Of a stretch of 64,000 nt of DNA, positions 16,437-24,414 are shown one piece after another; position 1 is the stretch's first letter, and each line of letters opens with the position of its first letter. A model generated the notes under the pieces. It did no database searches and was not told the DNA's origin. It saw nothing but the letters and a program-made list of their open reading frames with translations. Source of the stretch: an uncultured Pseudomonadales bacterium. Lineage in GTDB: Bacteria; Pseudomonadota; Gammaproteobacteria; Pseudomonadales; Azotimanducaceae. Position numbers and translations under genes: made by a program. Location of the stretch: contig CAKZWF010000008.1 of NCBI GenBank assembly GCA_937921865.1, positions 1-64,000 of the forward strand, in the 5' to 3' direction.

Positions 16437-16931
16437 ATGACGCTAACTATTGTCGTTGCCGCGAAAGTGCTGGTCTTAGCTTTCGTAGCCAATTCAGCAC
16501 CGATTTTTGGAGCCCGGCTTTTCGGGTCACGGTGGTCGACGCCAATTGATGGTGGTCGTCTGTTCCGCGACGGTCGAGCGGTGCTGGGCAAGAGCAAAAC
16601 GATTAGAGGCGTCATTTTGAGTCTCACCAGTTGCATGGTGGTAGCAGAATTGCTGGACCTGACCTGGCTGTTCGGACTTGTGTTCGGCGCAGCCAGCATG
16701 GCTGGAGACGCGTTATCAAGCTTCATCAAACGCCGCCTGAATATCCCACCCAGCGGACGTTTCATTGGTCTGGATCAGCTGCCGGAAATACTCCTGCCGT
16801 TGCTTGTTTGCGCGCAGTGGCTCGCTCTTGACCTGATATCGATCATATTGCTGGCTGCGATATTCTGCATTGCGTCATTGGGACTATCCGAGCTGGCCTT
16901 CAAGCTGGGTTTAAAGAAACGTCCTTACTGA
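16437..16931 (+). CDS. CarS-like (CDP-archaeol synthase family) membrane protein
   Basis: 164 residues with four to five hydrophobic segments. The pattern GRAVLGKSKTIRGV near residue 47 and GDALSSFIKRRLNIPPSGRF followed by GLDQLPE near residue 90-115 match the CarS/DUF46 family, related to CDP-diacylglycerol synthases. Archaeal CarS makes CDP-archaeol; bacterial members are common but their substrate is not settled, with CDP-activated lipid synthesis a reasonable inference. No clear Shine-Dalgarno precedes ATG 16437. The 3' end overlaps the convergent metallophosphoesterase gene by seven bases. Confidence 0.8.
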   Translation: MTLTIVVAAKVLVLAFVANSAPIFGARLFGSRWSTPIDGGRLFRDGRAVLGKSKTIRGVILSLTSCMVVAELLDLTWLFGLVFGAASMAGDALSSFIKRRLNIPPSGRFIGLDQLPEILLPLLVCAQWLALDLISIILLAAIFCIASLGLSELAFKLGLKKRPY

Positions 16932-17869
16932 TCACATTGCAACTCATGCACAGTGATTTCCGGGCGGCAGTTCAGGCGTGCCCCGACGACTGACGATCCA
17001 GCACCCCTCGATGTGTATCCGTGCATGCCGGCGAAGTGCCAATTGCCTCGGCCGAATTTTCGTGGAATCCGTGCGTCCAGCAATACCGGGATGCCGCCTG
17101 GCAGACAGATCTGGCCGCCGTGGGTATGGCCGCACAGGAACAGACTCACTCCGGCATGCGCCGCCTGGCGGTAAACCTCCGGCGTGTGGCTGAGCAGAAC
17201 TGTAAGTCCACCATCAGGAACTGCCGATAAAGCCTTCTCAATGTTGCCGACGCCAAAAAAGTGCGCGTCATCGATACCCGCAAGGTGCAAACGGTTGTCA
17301 CCGCGTTCTATGACGACGCTTTCGTTCATTAACATTTGAATGTCGGCATCTTCGAACTCCGGCACCATTCTGACGCTGTCGTGGTTGCCGAGAACGGCAT
17401 ATACCGGCCCGGTGAGGTTGGCGCGCAGATGTCGAATCGCCTGCATCACTGGTTCAAAATCGCCGTAGGTCCGGTAGCGGTAGTCGCCTGTCCAGACACA
17501 CAGGTCATATTGTGCGTCTCGGACACGCTCGACGAGGGCGTGGCCGAAATCTTCAGTCATGTCCAGATGCAGATCCGACAGATGCAGGATCCGGAGGCCC
17601 TGCAGGGATTCAGGCAGATACCGGAGCCGGACGATGTTTTCGACAACTTCGATGTCTAGCGTGTTGCGCGCGGCACGTTTATACAGACCGACGAGTTTGA
17701 GACTGTTCTTGATTACCGAATGTGCCGAGTACCAGTTTTCCAGATGAAAGAAGCTGATACCGCCGCCAAACACGTGGTTTTCATGGTCAGTTTCGATGCC
17801 GATGCGCTGGCGTGCGTGTACGGCCCCCAGCCGTTCTTCCAATCGTGCATTGATCTCCCTTTCCTGCAA
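16925..17869 (-). CDS. metallophosphoesterase (calcineurin-like, YaeI-type)
   Basis: 314 residues. The five metallophosphoesterase blocks are visible: D99-L-H101 (HLSDLHLD), TGDYRYR, LGNHDS, LLSHTPE and GHTHGGQICLPGG. The N-terminal 90 residues precede the catalytic domain; they are not strongly hydrophobic. Related YaeI/LpxH-distant enzymes cleave phosphodiesters, and some act on lipid intermediates, but the substrate cannot be read from sequence. The start is a TTG at 17869 with GGAG upstream; no in-frame ATG exists near it. Confidence 0.85.
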   Translation of the reverse strand: MQEREINARLEERLGAVHARQRIGIETDHENHVFGGGISFFHLENWYSAHSVIKNSLKLVGLYKRAARNTLDIEVVENIVRLRYLPESLQGLRILHLSDLHLDMTEDFGHALVERVRDAQYDLCVWTGDYRYRTYGDFEPVMQAIRHLRANLTGPVYAVLGNHDSVRMVPEFEDADIQMLMNESVVIERGDNRLHLAGIDDAHFFGVGNIEKALSAVPDGGLTVLLSHTPEVYRQAAHAGVSLFLCGHTHGGQICLPGGIPVLLDARIPRKFGRGNWHFAGMHGYTSRGAGSSVVGARLNCRPEITVHELQCDQ

Positions 17870-17984
17870 TACCTTTTACTCCAGACTGGCCGGACCGTTG
17901 TCGCTCATGTTACACGTCCGGAGGGGGAGGGTCGCGACTCAGATTTCCGGGTTGCTGAAGGACGCGCCCAGCATCAAAGAAGAA

Positions 17985-18004
17985 GGGGTGCCCGAAGGCA
18001 CCCC
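17985..18004 (-). terminator. rho-independent terminator of the acyltransferase gene
   Basis: GGGGTGCC and GGCACCCC form a perfect 8-bp stem around a CGAA loop, 28 bases past the acyltransferase stop. On the minus strand the stem is followed by the pyrimidine tract TTCTTCTTTG, as expected for intrinsic termination. Confidence 0.7.
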
Positions 18005-18031
18005 ACACCGGCAGCGCAGAGAGAGGGGAGA

Positions 18032-18814
18032 TTACGCTGCCAGGGAAACTTTGCCTGTTTCGGGTTTGATAGGGTTGTGGGCTTGATGAGCCCGATTTAC
18101 CCGCTCCCGCAGCAGAGCAGTAGCCGCTTCCAGGTTGCTGCCTTTGGAGAAGGTCACAGGCTTGAGAAACTCGATGCTGGCAACGCCGGAAACAACCTCG
18201 CGCTGACCTTTGGGCTGCATGTTCGCGAGGCCGCCAAGATAGATCGGGACAACGGGGACGCCGTGTTCAAGTGCCAGCAGGGTGGCGCCGTGTTTGAATT
18301 CTCCAATCTCGCCTGCAGTAGCTCGCGTGCCTTCCGGAAACAGGAACACGTGCTGACGCTTGTTCAGCAGCCAGCCGGCGTAGCTGAGCGCTCGCTTACC
18401 GCCTCCCCGCAGAATAGGGAAGTTGCCCAGCACCAGTGATTGATACCAGGGCTGAAGAACCAGTTTTTTACGGCCGCGGACAAACCAGCGATCCTGCGCT
18501 GCGCCGAAGTACAGCTTCGAACGAATCGTCTCGGGCAGTGCTGTGTTGACCACGAGAGTATCCAGGTGGCTCTGATGGTTGGCGATAAACACAGCCGGAC
18601 CGCTGAGACCGGCCAGATTTTCGATGCCGGAAATGTTGATGTCGTCACAGGCCTGCTCTACCCAGCGGGTATAGGCACGCTTGCGCATTGCCCGGCGAAC
18701 CAGACGAGCCCACAGGCTGATCTGCCAGCGATGCGGACCGACGTATTTTGACTGGTCGGTCTCATAGAGTGTTGGGACTTTTTTACTGCGTACGTTCACA
18801 AGCGCTGCGGTCAT
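18032..18814 (-). CDS. lysophospholipid acyltransferase (PlsC-like)
   Basis: 260 residues. The catalytic NHxxxxD box is H80-QSHL-D85 (FIANHQSHLD), the acceptor-binding block is FPEGTR, and VPVVPIYLGG is the usual fourth block. PlsC-like enzymes transfer acyl chains to lysophosphatidic acid or related lysolipids at the inner membrane. ATG 18814 has GAGGAA seven bases upstream; a start at 18859 would lack one. It stands alone with its own terminator, divergent from csrA across a 495-base spacer. Confidence 0.86.
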   Translation of the reverse strand: MTAALVNVRSKKVPTLYETDQSKYVGPHRWQISLWARLVRRAMRKRAYTRWVEQACDDINISGIENLAGLSGPAVFIANHQSHLDTLVVNTALPETIRSKLYFGAAQDRWFVRGRKKLVLQPWYQSLVLGNFPILRGGGKRALSYAGWLLNKRQHVFLFPEGTRATAGEIGEFKHGATLLALEHGVPVVPIYLGGLANMQPKGQREVVSGVASIEFLKPVTFSKGSNLEAATALLRERVNRAHQAHNPIKPETGKVSLAA

Positions 18815-18868
18815 GATCGGTTCCTCGAGTCTGTTCCAGGGGCCATGAGAAAGGGTCACTGGCTACCT

Positions 18869-18943
18869 GCAATTAACTATCGCAATCGTCGTTGCCAGTT
18901 GTTTTTTACGTTTGCAATGTTCCTTCGCAATGGACCTTGCAAT
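18869..18943. promoter_or_regulatory. cluster of five GCAAT words
   Basis: GCAAT occurs at 18869, 18882, 18914, 18927 and 18939, with spacings of 13, 32, 13 and 12 bases, 55-130 bases upstream of the acyltransferase start. Regular spacing close to a helical turn could mean a multi-site operator, but the word is short and chance clustering is possible. Confidence 0.25.
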
Positions 18944-19195
18944 TGCCGGGCCAACCTTCAAACGGCCAGGAAATCTGGGGTTCGTCAGCCCAGATCTCTG
19001 CCGGGAAGTGGTGTCGTTCTGATCTCGGGCACCGCTTAGGTGCACACACCGGAAGCTATGAACCGCAGTGGAGCATCCCGGGTGGGTCCGGGGCCGGCGA
19101 TTGTCCCCGGCAGAATGGCAGCAGCAGGGCGACTAGTCCCTAATAGCGACCATGGTTGTTGAACGACTGTCATGATGTTGTCATCCGAGCTGGTC

Positions 19196-19215
19196 GGTAC
19201 CCGATACCGGGTACC
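19196..19215. promoter_or_regulatory. inverted repeat upstream of csrA
   Basis: GGTACCC and GGGTACC form a 7-bp perfect inverted repeat with a six-base centre (GATACC), about 95 bases before the csrA ATG. It could be a regulator site or an RNA hairpin in the csrA leader; no known match. Confidence 0.35.
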
Positions 19216-19274
19216 CGGTGCTGAATGGTCAGCGGAATAACAATAATTAGAAGTCGATTCAGAAGATGATGGCT

Positions 19275-19303
19275 CAGGGATGGGCCATTTACCGTCAAGG
19301 AGC
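19275..19303 (+). promoter_or_regulatory. csrA leader GGA motifs (possible autoregulation)
   Basis: CAGGGA at 19275-19280 and CAAGGAG at 19296-19302 both contain the ANGGA/AGGGA core bound by CsrA, and the second is the Shine-Dalgarno itself. CsrA represses its own translation in several gammaproteobacteria through such sites. The motif is visible; binding is inferred. Confidence 0.4.
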
Positions 19304-19309
19304 GAACGA

Positions 19310-19504
19310 ATGTTAATACTGACAAGAAGAGTGGGCGAACGGCTCATGATCGGTGACGACATCTCCGTCACTGTGCTGGGTGTCAAAGGTAATCAGGTCC
19401 GGGTTGGGGTGCATGCACCACCGGACGTCAGCGTTCATCGCGAAGAAATTTACGCCAGAATTCAGGCGGAATTGAGCGGGCCTGGCGTCGTAAACGGCGA
19501 CTAG
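19310..19504 (+). CDS. csrA: carbon storage regulator CsrA
   Basis: 64 residues, typical length. [37 protein letters not shown] is the family core, with L4 and R44-equivalent RNA-binding edges conserved (TRRVGE and HREEIY). CsrA is a dimeric RNA-binding protein that blocks or promotes translation at GGA hairpins and controls carbon use, motility and biofilm. ATG 19310 has AAGGAG at seven bases. A winged-helix regulator gene follows after 175 bases. Confidence 0.97.
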   Translation: MLILTRRVGERLMIGDDISVTVLGVKGNQVRVGVHAPPDVSVHREEIYARIQAELSGPGVVNGD

Positions 19505-19679
19505 GCTCATCCCGGCCAGCTGCGTTCTGCAGTTGCCGGACCTGACCAGCAGGTTCTCACCAACCATCGAGCGGGTCGCGTTGAGATCCGCGCTCAGGCC
19601 TCGGGTACAATTACGAACTGGTCTTGGTGGAAATTCAAGGCTCTACTCAGCAGCTCACGCCCTCAGGAGGCTTGTGGTG

Positions 19680-20042
19680 ATGGACTCCAACACCATGGAC
19701 GACAAAGTACGCAAAGAGACGCTTGCCAGCATGGAAGACCTGCTCACCATTCTGGTCGAACGTTACGGTCGCAGAACCACGCTGGGCGAAGTACTGGCCG
19801 TTTACGCCGCTCTGCATCGGATGTGCTCTAAAGACCGCGTAACTATTGCTGAAATTGCCGAGGCGACCGGTCTGCCTAAGCAGAGTCTGTCCCGCTGGGC
19901 GCAGAAGCGGCTGGGAGAGAGTATCGTGTTAAATATCAACGAAGACGATCAGCGGGTACACGATGTCCGCCTGGTGAATAGAGAGGCGGCTGCCGAGACG
20001 CTGAGTCAGCTTGCGGAGGTGCTCGGTACTTCCGGTCGCTGA
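19680..20042 (+). CDS. small winged-helix (MarR-like) transcriptional regulator
   Basis: 120 residues. A helical N-terminus (LASMEDLLTILVERYGRRTTLGEVLAVYAAL) leads to a helix-turn-helix, VTIAEIAEATGLPKQSLSRW, and a wing region (NINEDDQRVHDVRLV), as in MarR-type proteins. AGGAGG at 19665-19670 fits either GTG 19677 or ATG 19680. A weak promoter-like pair (TTGAGA 19581, TACAAT 19606, spacing 19) lies upstream. Target and ligand unknown. Confidence 0.75.
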   Translation: MDSNTMDDKVRKETLASMEDLLTILVERYGRRTTLGEVLAVYAALHRMCSKDRVTIAEIAEATGLPKQSLSRWAQKRLGESIVLNINEDDQRVHDVRLVNREAAAETLSQLAEVLGTSGR

Positions 20043-20207
20043 GTATGCGTTCTTCACAGGCCTCACACACGACCTGGTCCACAGTTCTGGTCACTTGCGT
20101 CGCCGCCGCTGCATTGCGACGATGCAGCGTTGTGCCGCACCGAGATCACGCCTTTCGGTGACCTGGATTTTCCAGTCAGGCAATCAGGCGATTGGGAGCT
20201 AAGACCA

Positions 20208-21221
20208 GTGACTGAACCTCTAGACACGGCAGCCGGCACCGCGGAAACAGCCAGTGAAGCTGCCCCGCCAAAACGCCCGACGCCGTTGTGGCAGAAACTG
20301 CTGCCCTGGGCGATCACACTGATCTGCTTCGCATACCTGTATAACCGCATCGCCGCTCAGACACCGGAAGGACAAAGCGTGCCGGGCTATCTGGCGGAGG
20401 TGTTCAGCACTGTCAACTGGGTCGCCTGGCTGGCGTTGATGATTCCCTACTCTTTCATCTATCTGCTGATCGACACCGCTGTGTTGTGGCGGGTGATCAA
20501 CTGGTTCAACACCCGGGTAAAGTATCGGCATCTGCTGCCGGTTCGGGCCAGTACCTACATCATCTCGATTCTCAATGAGCAGGTAGGCAAAGGGGCGATG
20601 GCCGTGTATCTGAACCGGCGCGAAGGCGTGCCCGGCTGGCAGATCGGCTCGAGCATGCTGTTTATCATGTTCTGTGAATTTTTCTATCTGCTCACCTGGG
20701 CGGTAATCGGGGTGAGCATCTCCTGGGATGTGGTACCGCCGGTTTTTCACGGTTTCCTTTACATTGCGGTGGGCGCAGCGATCTTCTGGTGTGCGTTTGT
20801 GTACTTCTTCCGCTCTGAGCGCTTTGCCAGTTCCAGGTTGCGCCAGCGTGACATTCTCAAGGCGTTCCGGGAGGGTCGGCCCGGGTACTACCTGACCATC
20901 ATCCTGATCCGCTCTCCGGCTATAGTCGGTGCGATGGTGGTTTATCAGGTCGCCGCGGGTCTGTTCGGGGTGGATATCCCGTTCCTGACCATGATGGGCA
21001 TCCTGCCGGTGATCTTCTTCGGCACGCTGGTGCCCGGACCTTTCAGGGCTGTGGCGGTGACGCTATGGCCGACTCTGTTCCCGGACCACGTGGCAGCGAT
21101 GACGGTTTTCGGTTTCGTGCAGCACAACTTCTTTCTGCTGTTCAACGCAGCCATCGGTCTGCTGTTTCTGCGTCAGGCTAATAAAGAGCTGTTCAGCGAT
21201 GCAGCAAAAGCTTCGGGCTGA
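20208..21221 (+). CDS. polytopic membrane protein, LPG-synthase-TM/UPF0104-like
   Basis: 337 residues with about eight membrane segments after a 40-residue polar N-terminus. STYIISILNEQVGKGAMAVYLNRREGVP resembles the conserved early block of the lysylphosphatidylglycerol-synthase membrane family (flippase-like proteins), and GTLVPGPFRAVAVTLWP the later block. Those proteins are often lipid flippases or synthetases, so an envelope-lipid role is plausible. GTG 20208 has GGGAG about ten bases upstream; ATG-equivalent starts farther upstream (20130) add non-conserved residues. Family assignment is moderate. Confidence 0.6.
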   Translation: MTEPLDTAAGTAETASEAAPPKRPTPLWQKLLPWAITLICFAYLYNRIAAQTPEGQSVPGYLAEVFSTVNWVAWLALMIPYSFIYLLIDTAVLWRVINWFNTRVKYRHLLPVRASTYIISILNEQVGKGAMAVYLNRREGVPGWQIGSSMLFIMFCEFFYLLTWAVIGVSISWDVVPPVFHGFLYIAVGAAIFWCAFVYFFRSERFASSRLRQRDILKAFREGRPGYYLTIILIRSPAIVGAMVVYQVAAGLFGVDIPFLTMMGILPVIFFGTLVPGPFRAVAVTLWPTLFPDHVAAMTVFGFVQHNFFLLFNAAIGLLFLRQANKELFSDAAKASG

Positions 21222-21224
21222 GGA

Positions 21225-21935
21225 TCAACGCCTGGCGATCGTAAAAGTGGCCTGAACCTGATTTTCGATCCTGATCACACCCGGTGCCATGGTTGCACCG
21301 GAATCGGCCCGCATCTCCTGCATCGCCATGCGCGGGCTGGCACTGTGCCCGCTGACCTGGACATCAACCAGTTCCCCGCGAAGTACTGAAAACCCTCGAG
21401 CCACCTGGTCCGCGCGAGCGATTGCGTCTGCCATGGCCTGATCGAGCGCCTGGGCTTCAAGTTCTTTTCTGATGGAGCTGTCCAGCGCAATCGGATCGAC
21501 GTTGTTGATGCCAGCCGCCAGTGCCTGTTCCAGCAGGCTCGGAAAGTCCGACAGTTTGCGCAGGGTGATGGAGATGCTGCGGGTCGCGATCACTCCGTTT
21601 ACTTCCATGTCCTCACCCCGGCGCTGGTATCTGGGCTGGATGCGCAGCGCGGTTGCAGTGACGTCTGTGGCATCAATCTGCAGGGTGGCGGTGACTTTCA
21701 GCAGCGCGCTGACCACACCAGCCAGTTCCCGCTCCAGCGCTGCCGGATCATTGCCCTCCCTGCGCGCATGCAGCTGGACTTTGCCCATATCGGGCACTGT
21801 TTCCACGGCGCCCCTGCCGCTGACGTGAATGCCTTCTGCGGCAACAGCCGAGGGACTGGTCGCGCAGCCCATCAGTGACAGTAGCGAGGTGAGCGTCAGG
21901 GATAATCCCAGCTGGCGCAGTGAGGGTGTGAACAT
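21225..21935 (-). CDS. SIMPL domain-containing lipoprotein (DUF541)
   Basis: 236 residues. A lipoprotein signal ends at Cys24 (LLSLMGC). The mature part follows the SIMPL/DUF541 pattern: GIHVSGRGAVETVPDMGKVQ, then DVTATALRIQPRY and ARADQVARGFSVLRGELVDV. E. coli YggE belongs here and has been tied to oxidative stress, but the molecular role is unclear. ATG 21935 follows AGGAA. It converges on the membrane-protein gene with four bases between stops. Confidence 0.88.
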   Translation of the reverse strand: MFTPSLRQLGLSLTLTSLLSLMGCATSPSAVAAEGIHVSGRGAVETVPDMGKVQLHARREGNDPAALERELAGVVSALLKVTATLQIDATDVTATALRIQPRYQRRGEDMEVNGVIATRSISITLRKLSDFPSLLEQALAAGINNVDPIALDSSIRKELEAQALDQAMADAIARADQVARGFSVLRGELVDVQVSGHSASPRMAMQEMRADSGATMAPGVIRIENQVQATFTIARR

Positions 21936-22013
21936 GACTAACAATTCCTTGTGTGCGGGCAGAGGCTTAATTTCACCACAGATCGGGCCTGCAGTGCGGT
22001 GGTCGGATTCCGA

Positions 22014-22388
22014 TTATGTGCTGCCGCTATTCCTCAAGCGCGCGCCAAGCACGGCTATCGGTACAATAGCGGTGAGAAAACACAGGTGCCACCACAGCCG
22101 CAGCTGATCCCAGAAACCAGCCTGTACCGCGATGCCCACAGCCAGCAGCACTACACCGGCGCCAATGCCGGTCTTCACTGCCTCGGCACCCGCTATCCAG
22201 GCGCTGCAGTAGCCAGCGAATAAGCCATAGCGAAAAGAAAACCCCAGAGCCAGCAGCAGGTAGGTCATGGGTGTGGCATCTGCTTCGAGCGCGCCAGGAA
22301 ACAGCTTGAGCAGCAGCAGGTTGCCGGGAACCTGCAGCATGCCCCAGAACACCGGGGCTAAAACGACGGCAAGGATCATTCGCCACAT
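22014..22388 (-). CDS. small membrane protein, TetR-linked
   Basis: 124 residues with four hydrophobic helices (residues about 3-30, 42-62, 68-90, 100-117) and no family I recognise. ATG 22388 has AAGGAG at seven bases, a good ribosome site. The gene is divergent from a TetR-type regulator, with a pair of similar palindromes in the shared spacer, so it is the natural candidate for repression by that regulator, either as an envelope protein or a small exporter part. Confidence 0.7.
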   Translation of the reverse strand: MWRMILAVVLAPVFWGMLQVPGNLLLLKLFPGALEADATPMTYLLLALGFSFRYGLFAGYCSAWIAGAEAVKTGIGAGVVLLAVGIAVQAGFWDQLRLWWHLCFLTAIVPIAVLGARLRNSGST

Positions 22389-22476
22389 GGTCTTGCTCCT
22401 TTCAACCAGTCCTTGGCCGGTCCTCTTAACCAGTCTGGGGGCTAACGCTCGATCAGGAATAGATTGGTTGTTAACT

Positions 22477-22509
22477 AGACAATGTCTGGATAGAAACTAG
22501 ACACCATCT
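22477..22509. promoter_or_regulatory. tandem palindromes, probable TetR operator
   Basis: AGACAATGTCT at 22477-22487 is a perfect 11-base palindrome around one base. A related copy, AGACACCATCT, follows at 22499-22509. Both are preceded by AACT and their starts are 22 bases apart, two turns of the helix. They lie 17-49 bases before the TetR start and about 90 bases from the divergent membrane gene, a usual place for autoregulatory operators. Confidence 0.5.
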
Positions 22510-22525
22510 AAATTACACTGTCGGC

Positions 22526-23149
22526 ATGCAATCTGATCCTGACCGCTACCATCACGGCGATCTGCGCCGCACTCTGCTCGATGTCCTGCCTGAGCTCATC
22601 GCGGAGCGGGGCCTCGAAAATCTGAGTCTGCGGGAGCTGGCTCGTCGCGCCGGGGTGACCCATGGGGCACCAGCCCATCATTTTGGTGATCGCAAAGGCC
22701 TGCTGACTGCCTTCGCCAATGAAGGCTCGCAACATCTCTCTGCACTGGTGCTGGACGCTCTGGCTGCAGTGCCGGAATCGCGGCATGCGCAGCGACTGCA
22801 GGCAGTTGGTCTCGCTTATCTGGAGTTTGCGCTGCGCTATCCGGCGCACTTTCGGGTCACCTTTCGCCCGGAGCTGCTGGATATGACCGATCGAGCGCTA
22901 CTCGCAGCACGCGCTGCGGCCGGCAGTACGCTGGATCTGGTGTTAAAAGCTGCGGTCACTGACGGTGCGCTGCGCGCAACCGATTACGCGGTGGTACGAA
23001 TGTCCAGCTGGTCGCTGGCTCATGGCTATGCGTCGCTGGCGGTAGATGTTCTCAGCGGGGACTCCGCTGATGCGCTGCGGCGGCAGGCGCAACGGACCTT
23101 TGAGCATTTCTGTGTGCGCATGCTGGATCATCCAGCGCAAGCCGACTGA
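22526..23149 (+). CDS. TetR/AcrR-family transcriptional regulator
   Basis: 207 residues. The N-terminal helix-turn-helix is ENLSLRELARRAGVTHGAPAHHFGDRKGLL (positions 33-62), after the signature YHHGDLR. The C-terminal half is helical and ligand-binding, of the WHG or TetR_C type. It likely represses the divergent membrane-protein gene and itself through the palindromes just upstream. Inducer unknown. Confidence 0.9.
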   Translation: MQSDPDRYHHGDLRRTLLDVLPELIAERGLENLSLRELARRAGVTHGAPAHHFGDRKGLLTAFANEGSQHLSALVLDALAAVPESRHAQRLQAVGLAYLEFALRYPAHFRVTFRPELLDMTDRALLAARAAAGSTLDLVLKAAVTDGALRATDYAVVRMSSWSLAHGYASLAVDVLSGDSADALRRQAQRTFEHFCVRMLDHPAQAD

Positions 23150-23242
23150 CGGCCGCTTGCTGGAATCCATTCGGTAATCGGGCCATCATGACCGGCTGTA
23201 GTTTTTTGCGGGTAGCGCTTTTTGAGCATGAGAGAAATTGGG

Positions 23243-23332
23243 ATGCGGCTTAATGTCATTGTGACTGGTAATACGGTTGGCTATCACCTGCACAAGCCAC
23301 TGGCTGATCAGGGTGAATTATGGGCTGGCTGA
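23243..23332 (+). CDS. 29-codon ORF overlapping the hydrolase start
   Basis: ATG 23243 opens MRLNVIVTGNTVGYHLHKPL and nine more residues before TGA at 23330-23332, overlapping the start of the alpha/beta hydrolase gene in another frame. The hydrolase has a weak ribosome site of its own, so re-initiation is possible. The peptide start recalls a Rossmann strand but is too short to be a domain. It may be a chance ORF. Confidence 0.2.
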   Translation: MRLNVIVTGNTVGYHLHKPLADQGELWAG

Positions 23333-24414
23333 TTGCCGCGCTGGTGATCGCAGGGCTTTGGGCGATCACGCGCTATTACCTCAGTGGTCCTGATCTGGGT
23401 CGTTTTGATCAGGGTGTCAGCGCTGCAATCGGCGACGATCTGGAGCCCAGCGCTGAACATCACGAAGTGCTGCAGCTGCTCAATGAACTGAGCAGTGCGG
23501 GCACTGAAGCGTCGCGTAAAAATCGTCTGACCTCGATGCGGGTAGCTATGGATTCCATGGGCAGCCAGGCTGATCTGGACGGAATCGATGTCCTGCCGGT
23601 TGATGCGGCAGGGATACCGGCAGAGTGGGTGTGCGTCAGTGGCGGTTGTGATCCACAGCGTCGGCTTCTATACATCCATGGTGGTGCTTTCACGATGGGC
23701 AGTCCGAAGAGCCATCGGGTCATCACCAGCAAGTTTGCCCGGATGACCGGCATGGCTGTGCTGGCCATCGACTATCGGTTGATGCCGGAGCACAAACGGC
23801 TCGACTCTCTGATCGATTCTCAAACGGCCTACCGCTGGATTCTGGACAATGGCCCCCGGGGCCCTGAACCCTGTTCAGAACTGGTGGTTGCAGGTGATTC
23901 GGCCGGTGGAAATCTGACCCTTGCGGTGATTGCCTGGGCTCGCGATGAAGGACTGCAGGCTGCAAATGCGGCAGTTGCGCTGTCACCGGCAACCGATTCT
24001 GCATTCACCAGTCCCAGCCTGCTGGCCAATGTGGCCACTGATCACATGCTCGGCCCCATGCTCGGCCGGCTGGTGCGGTTGCCCAGGGGGCTGATGTTAT
24101 GGGCATCCTTTCTGAATGCGCGAATGCGTCCCTGTGATTCCAGAATCTCGCCGGTGTATGGCAGCCTGGAAAACCTGCCACCTACTCTGGTGCATGCCAG
24201 CGAATCAGAAATGCTTCTTGATGATGCGCGGCGCTATGTGCGCAAAGCGACTGAGCAGGGGTCGGAGGCGACGCTGGAGACATGGCACCACATGCTGCAT
24301 GTCTGGCACGCTTTCGAGCATCGCCTCCCGGAAGCCAAAGAAGCCTTTGAACACATTAATCGCTTCCTGATGCTTAACTCGCCCGCCCGGCTTGAGCAGT
24401 CGGCGGGTGGCTGA
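23320..24414 (+). CDS. alpha/beta hydrolase, hormone-sensitive lipase-like esterase
   Basis: 364 residues. The oxyanion motif HGG begins at H120 (YIHGGAFTMGS), the nucleophile is S194 in GDSAGG, and the acid and base lie in the C-terminal third (ASESEMLLDDAR, and HHMLHVWHAF). An N-terminal hydrophobic stretch (residues 3-20) may anchor it to the membrane. HSL-type enzymes cleave short to medium acyl esters. The stop overlaps the next gene's start by eight bases, so it is co-translated with the DUF2868 gene. Confidence 0.88.
   Translation: MGWLIAALVIAGLWAITRYYLSGPDLGRFDQGVSAAIGDDLEPSAEHHEVLQLLNELSSAGTEASRKNRLTSMRVAMDSMGSQADLDGIDVLPVDAAGIPAEWVCVSGGCDPQRRLLYIHGGAFTMGSPKSHRVITSKFARMTGMAVLAIDYRLMPEHKRLDSLIDSQTAYRWILDNGPRGPEPCSELVVAGDSAGGNLTLAVIAWARDEGLQAANAAVALSPATDSAFTSPSLLANVATDHMLGPMLGRLVRLPRGLMLWASFLNARMRPCDSRISPVYGSLENLPPTLVHASESEMLLDDARRYVRKATEQGSEATLETWHHMLHVWHAFEHRLPEAKEAFEHINRFLMLNSPARLEQSAGG

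Larger units (their letters stand above)
18815..19309. other. 495-base intergenic region between acyltransferase and csrA
   Basis: No protein-coding frame with family character and no tRNA or known RNA is evident. It holds five GCAAT words near the acyltransferase end (18869-18943), a GC-rich segment that can fold on itself around 19088-19122, a 7-bp inverted repeat at 19196-19215 and the csrA ribosome site. Confidence 0.5.
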
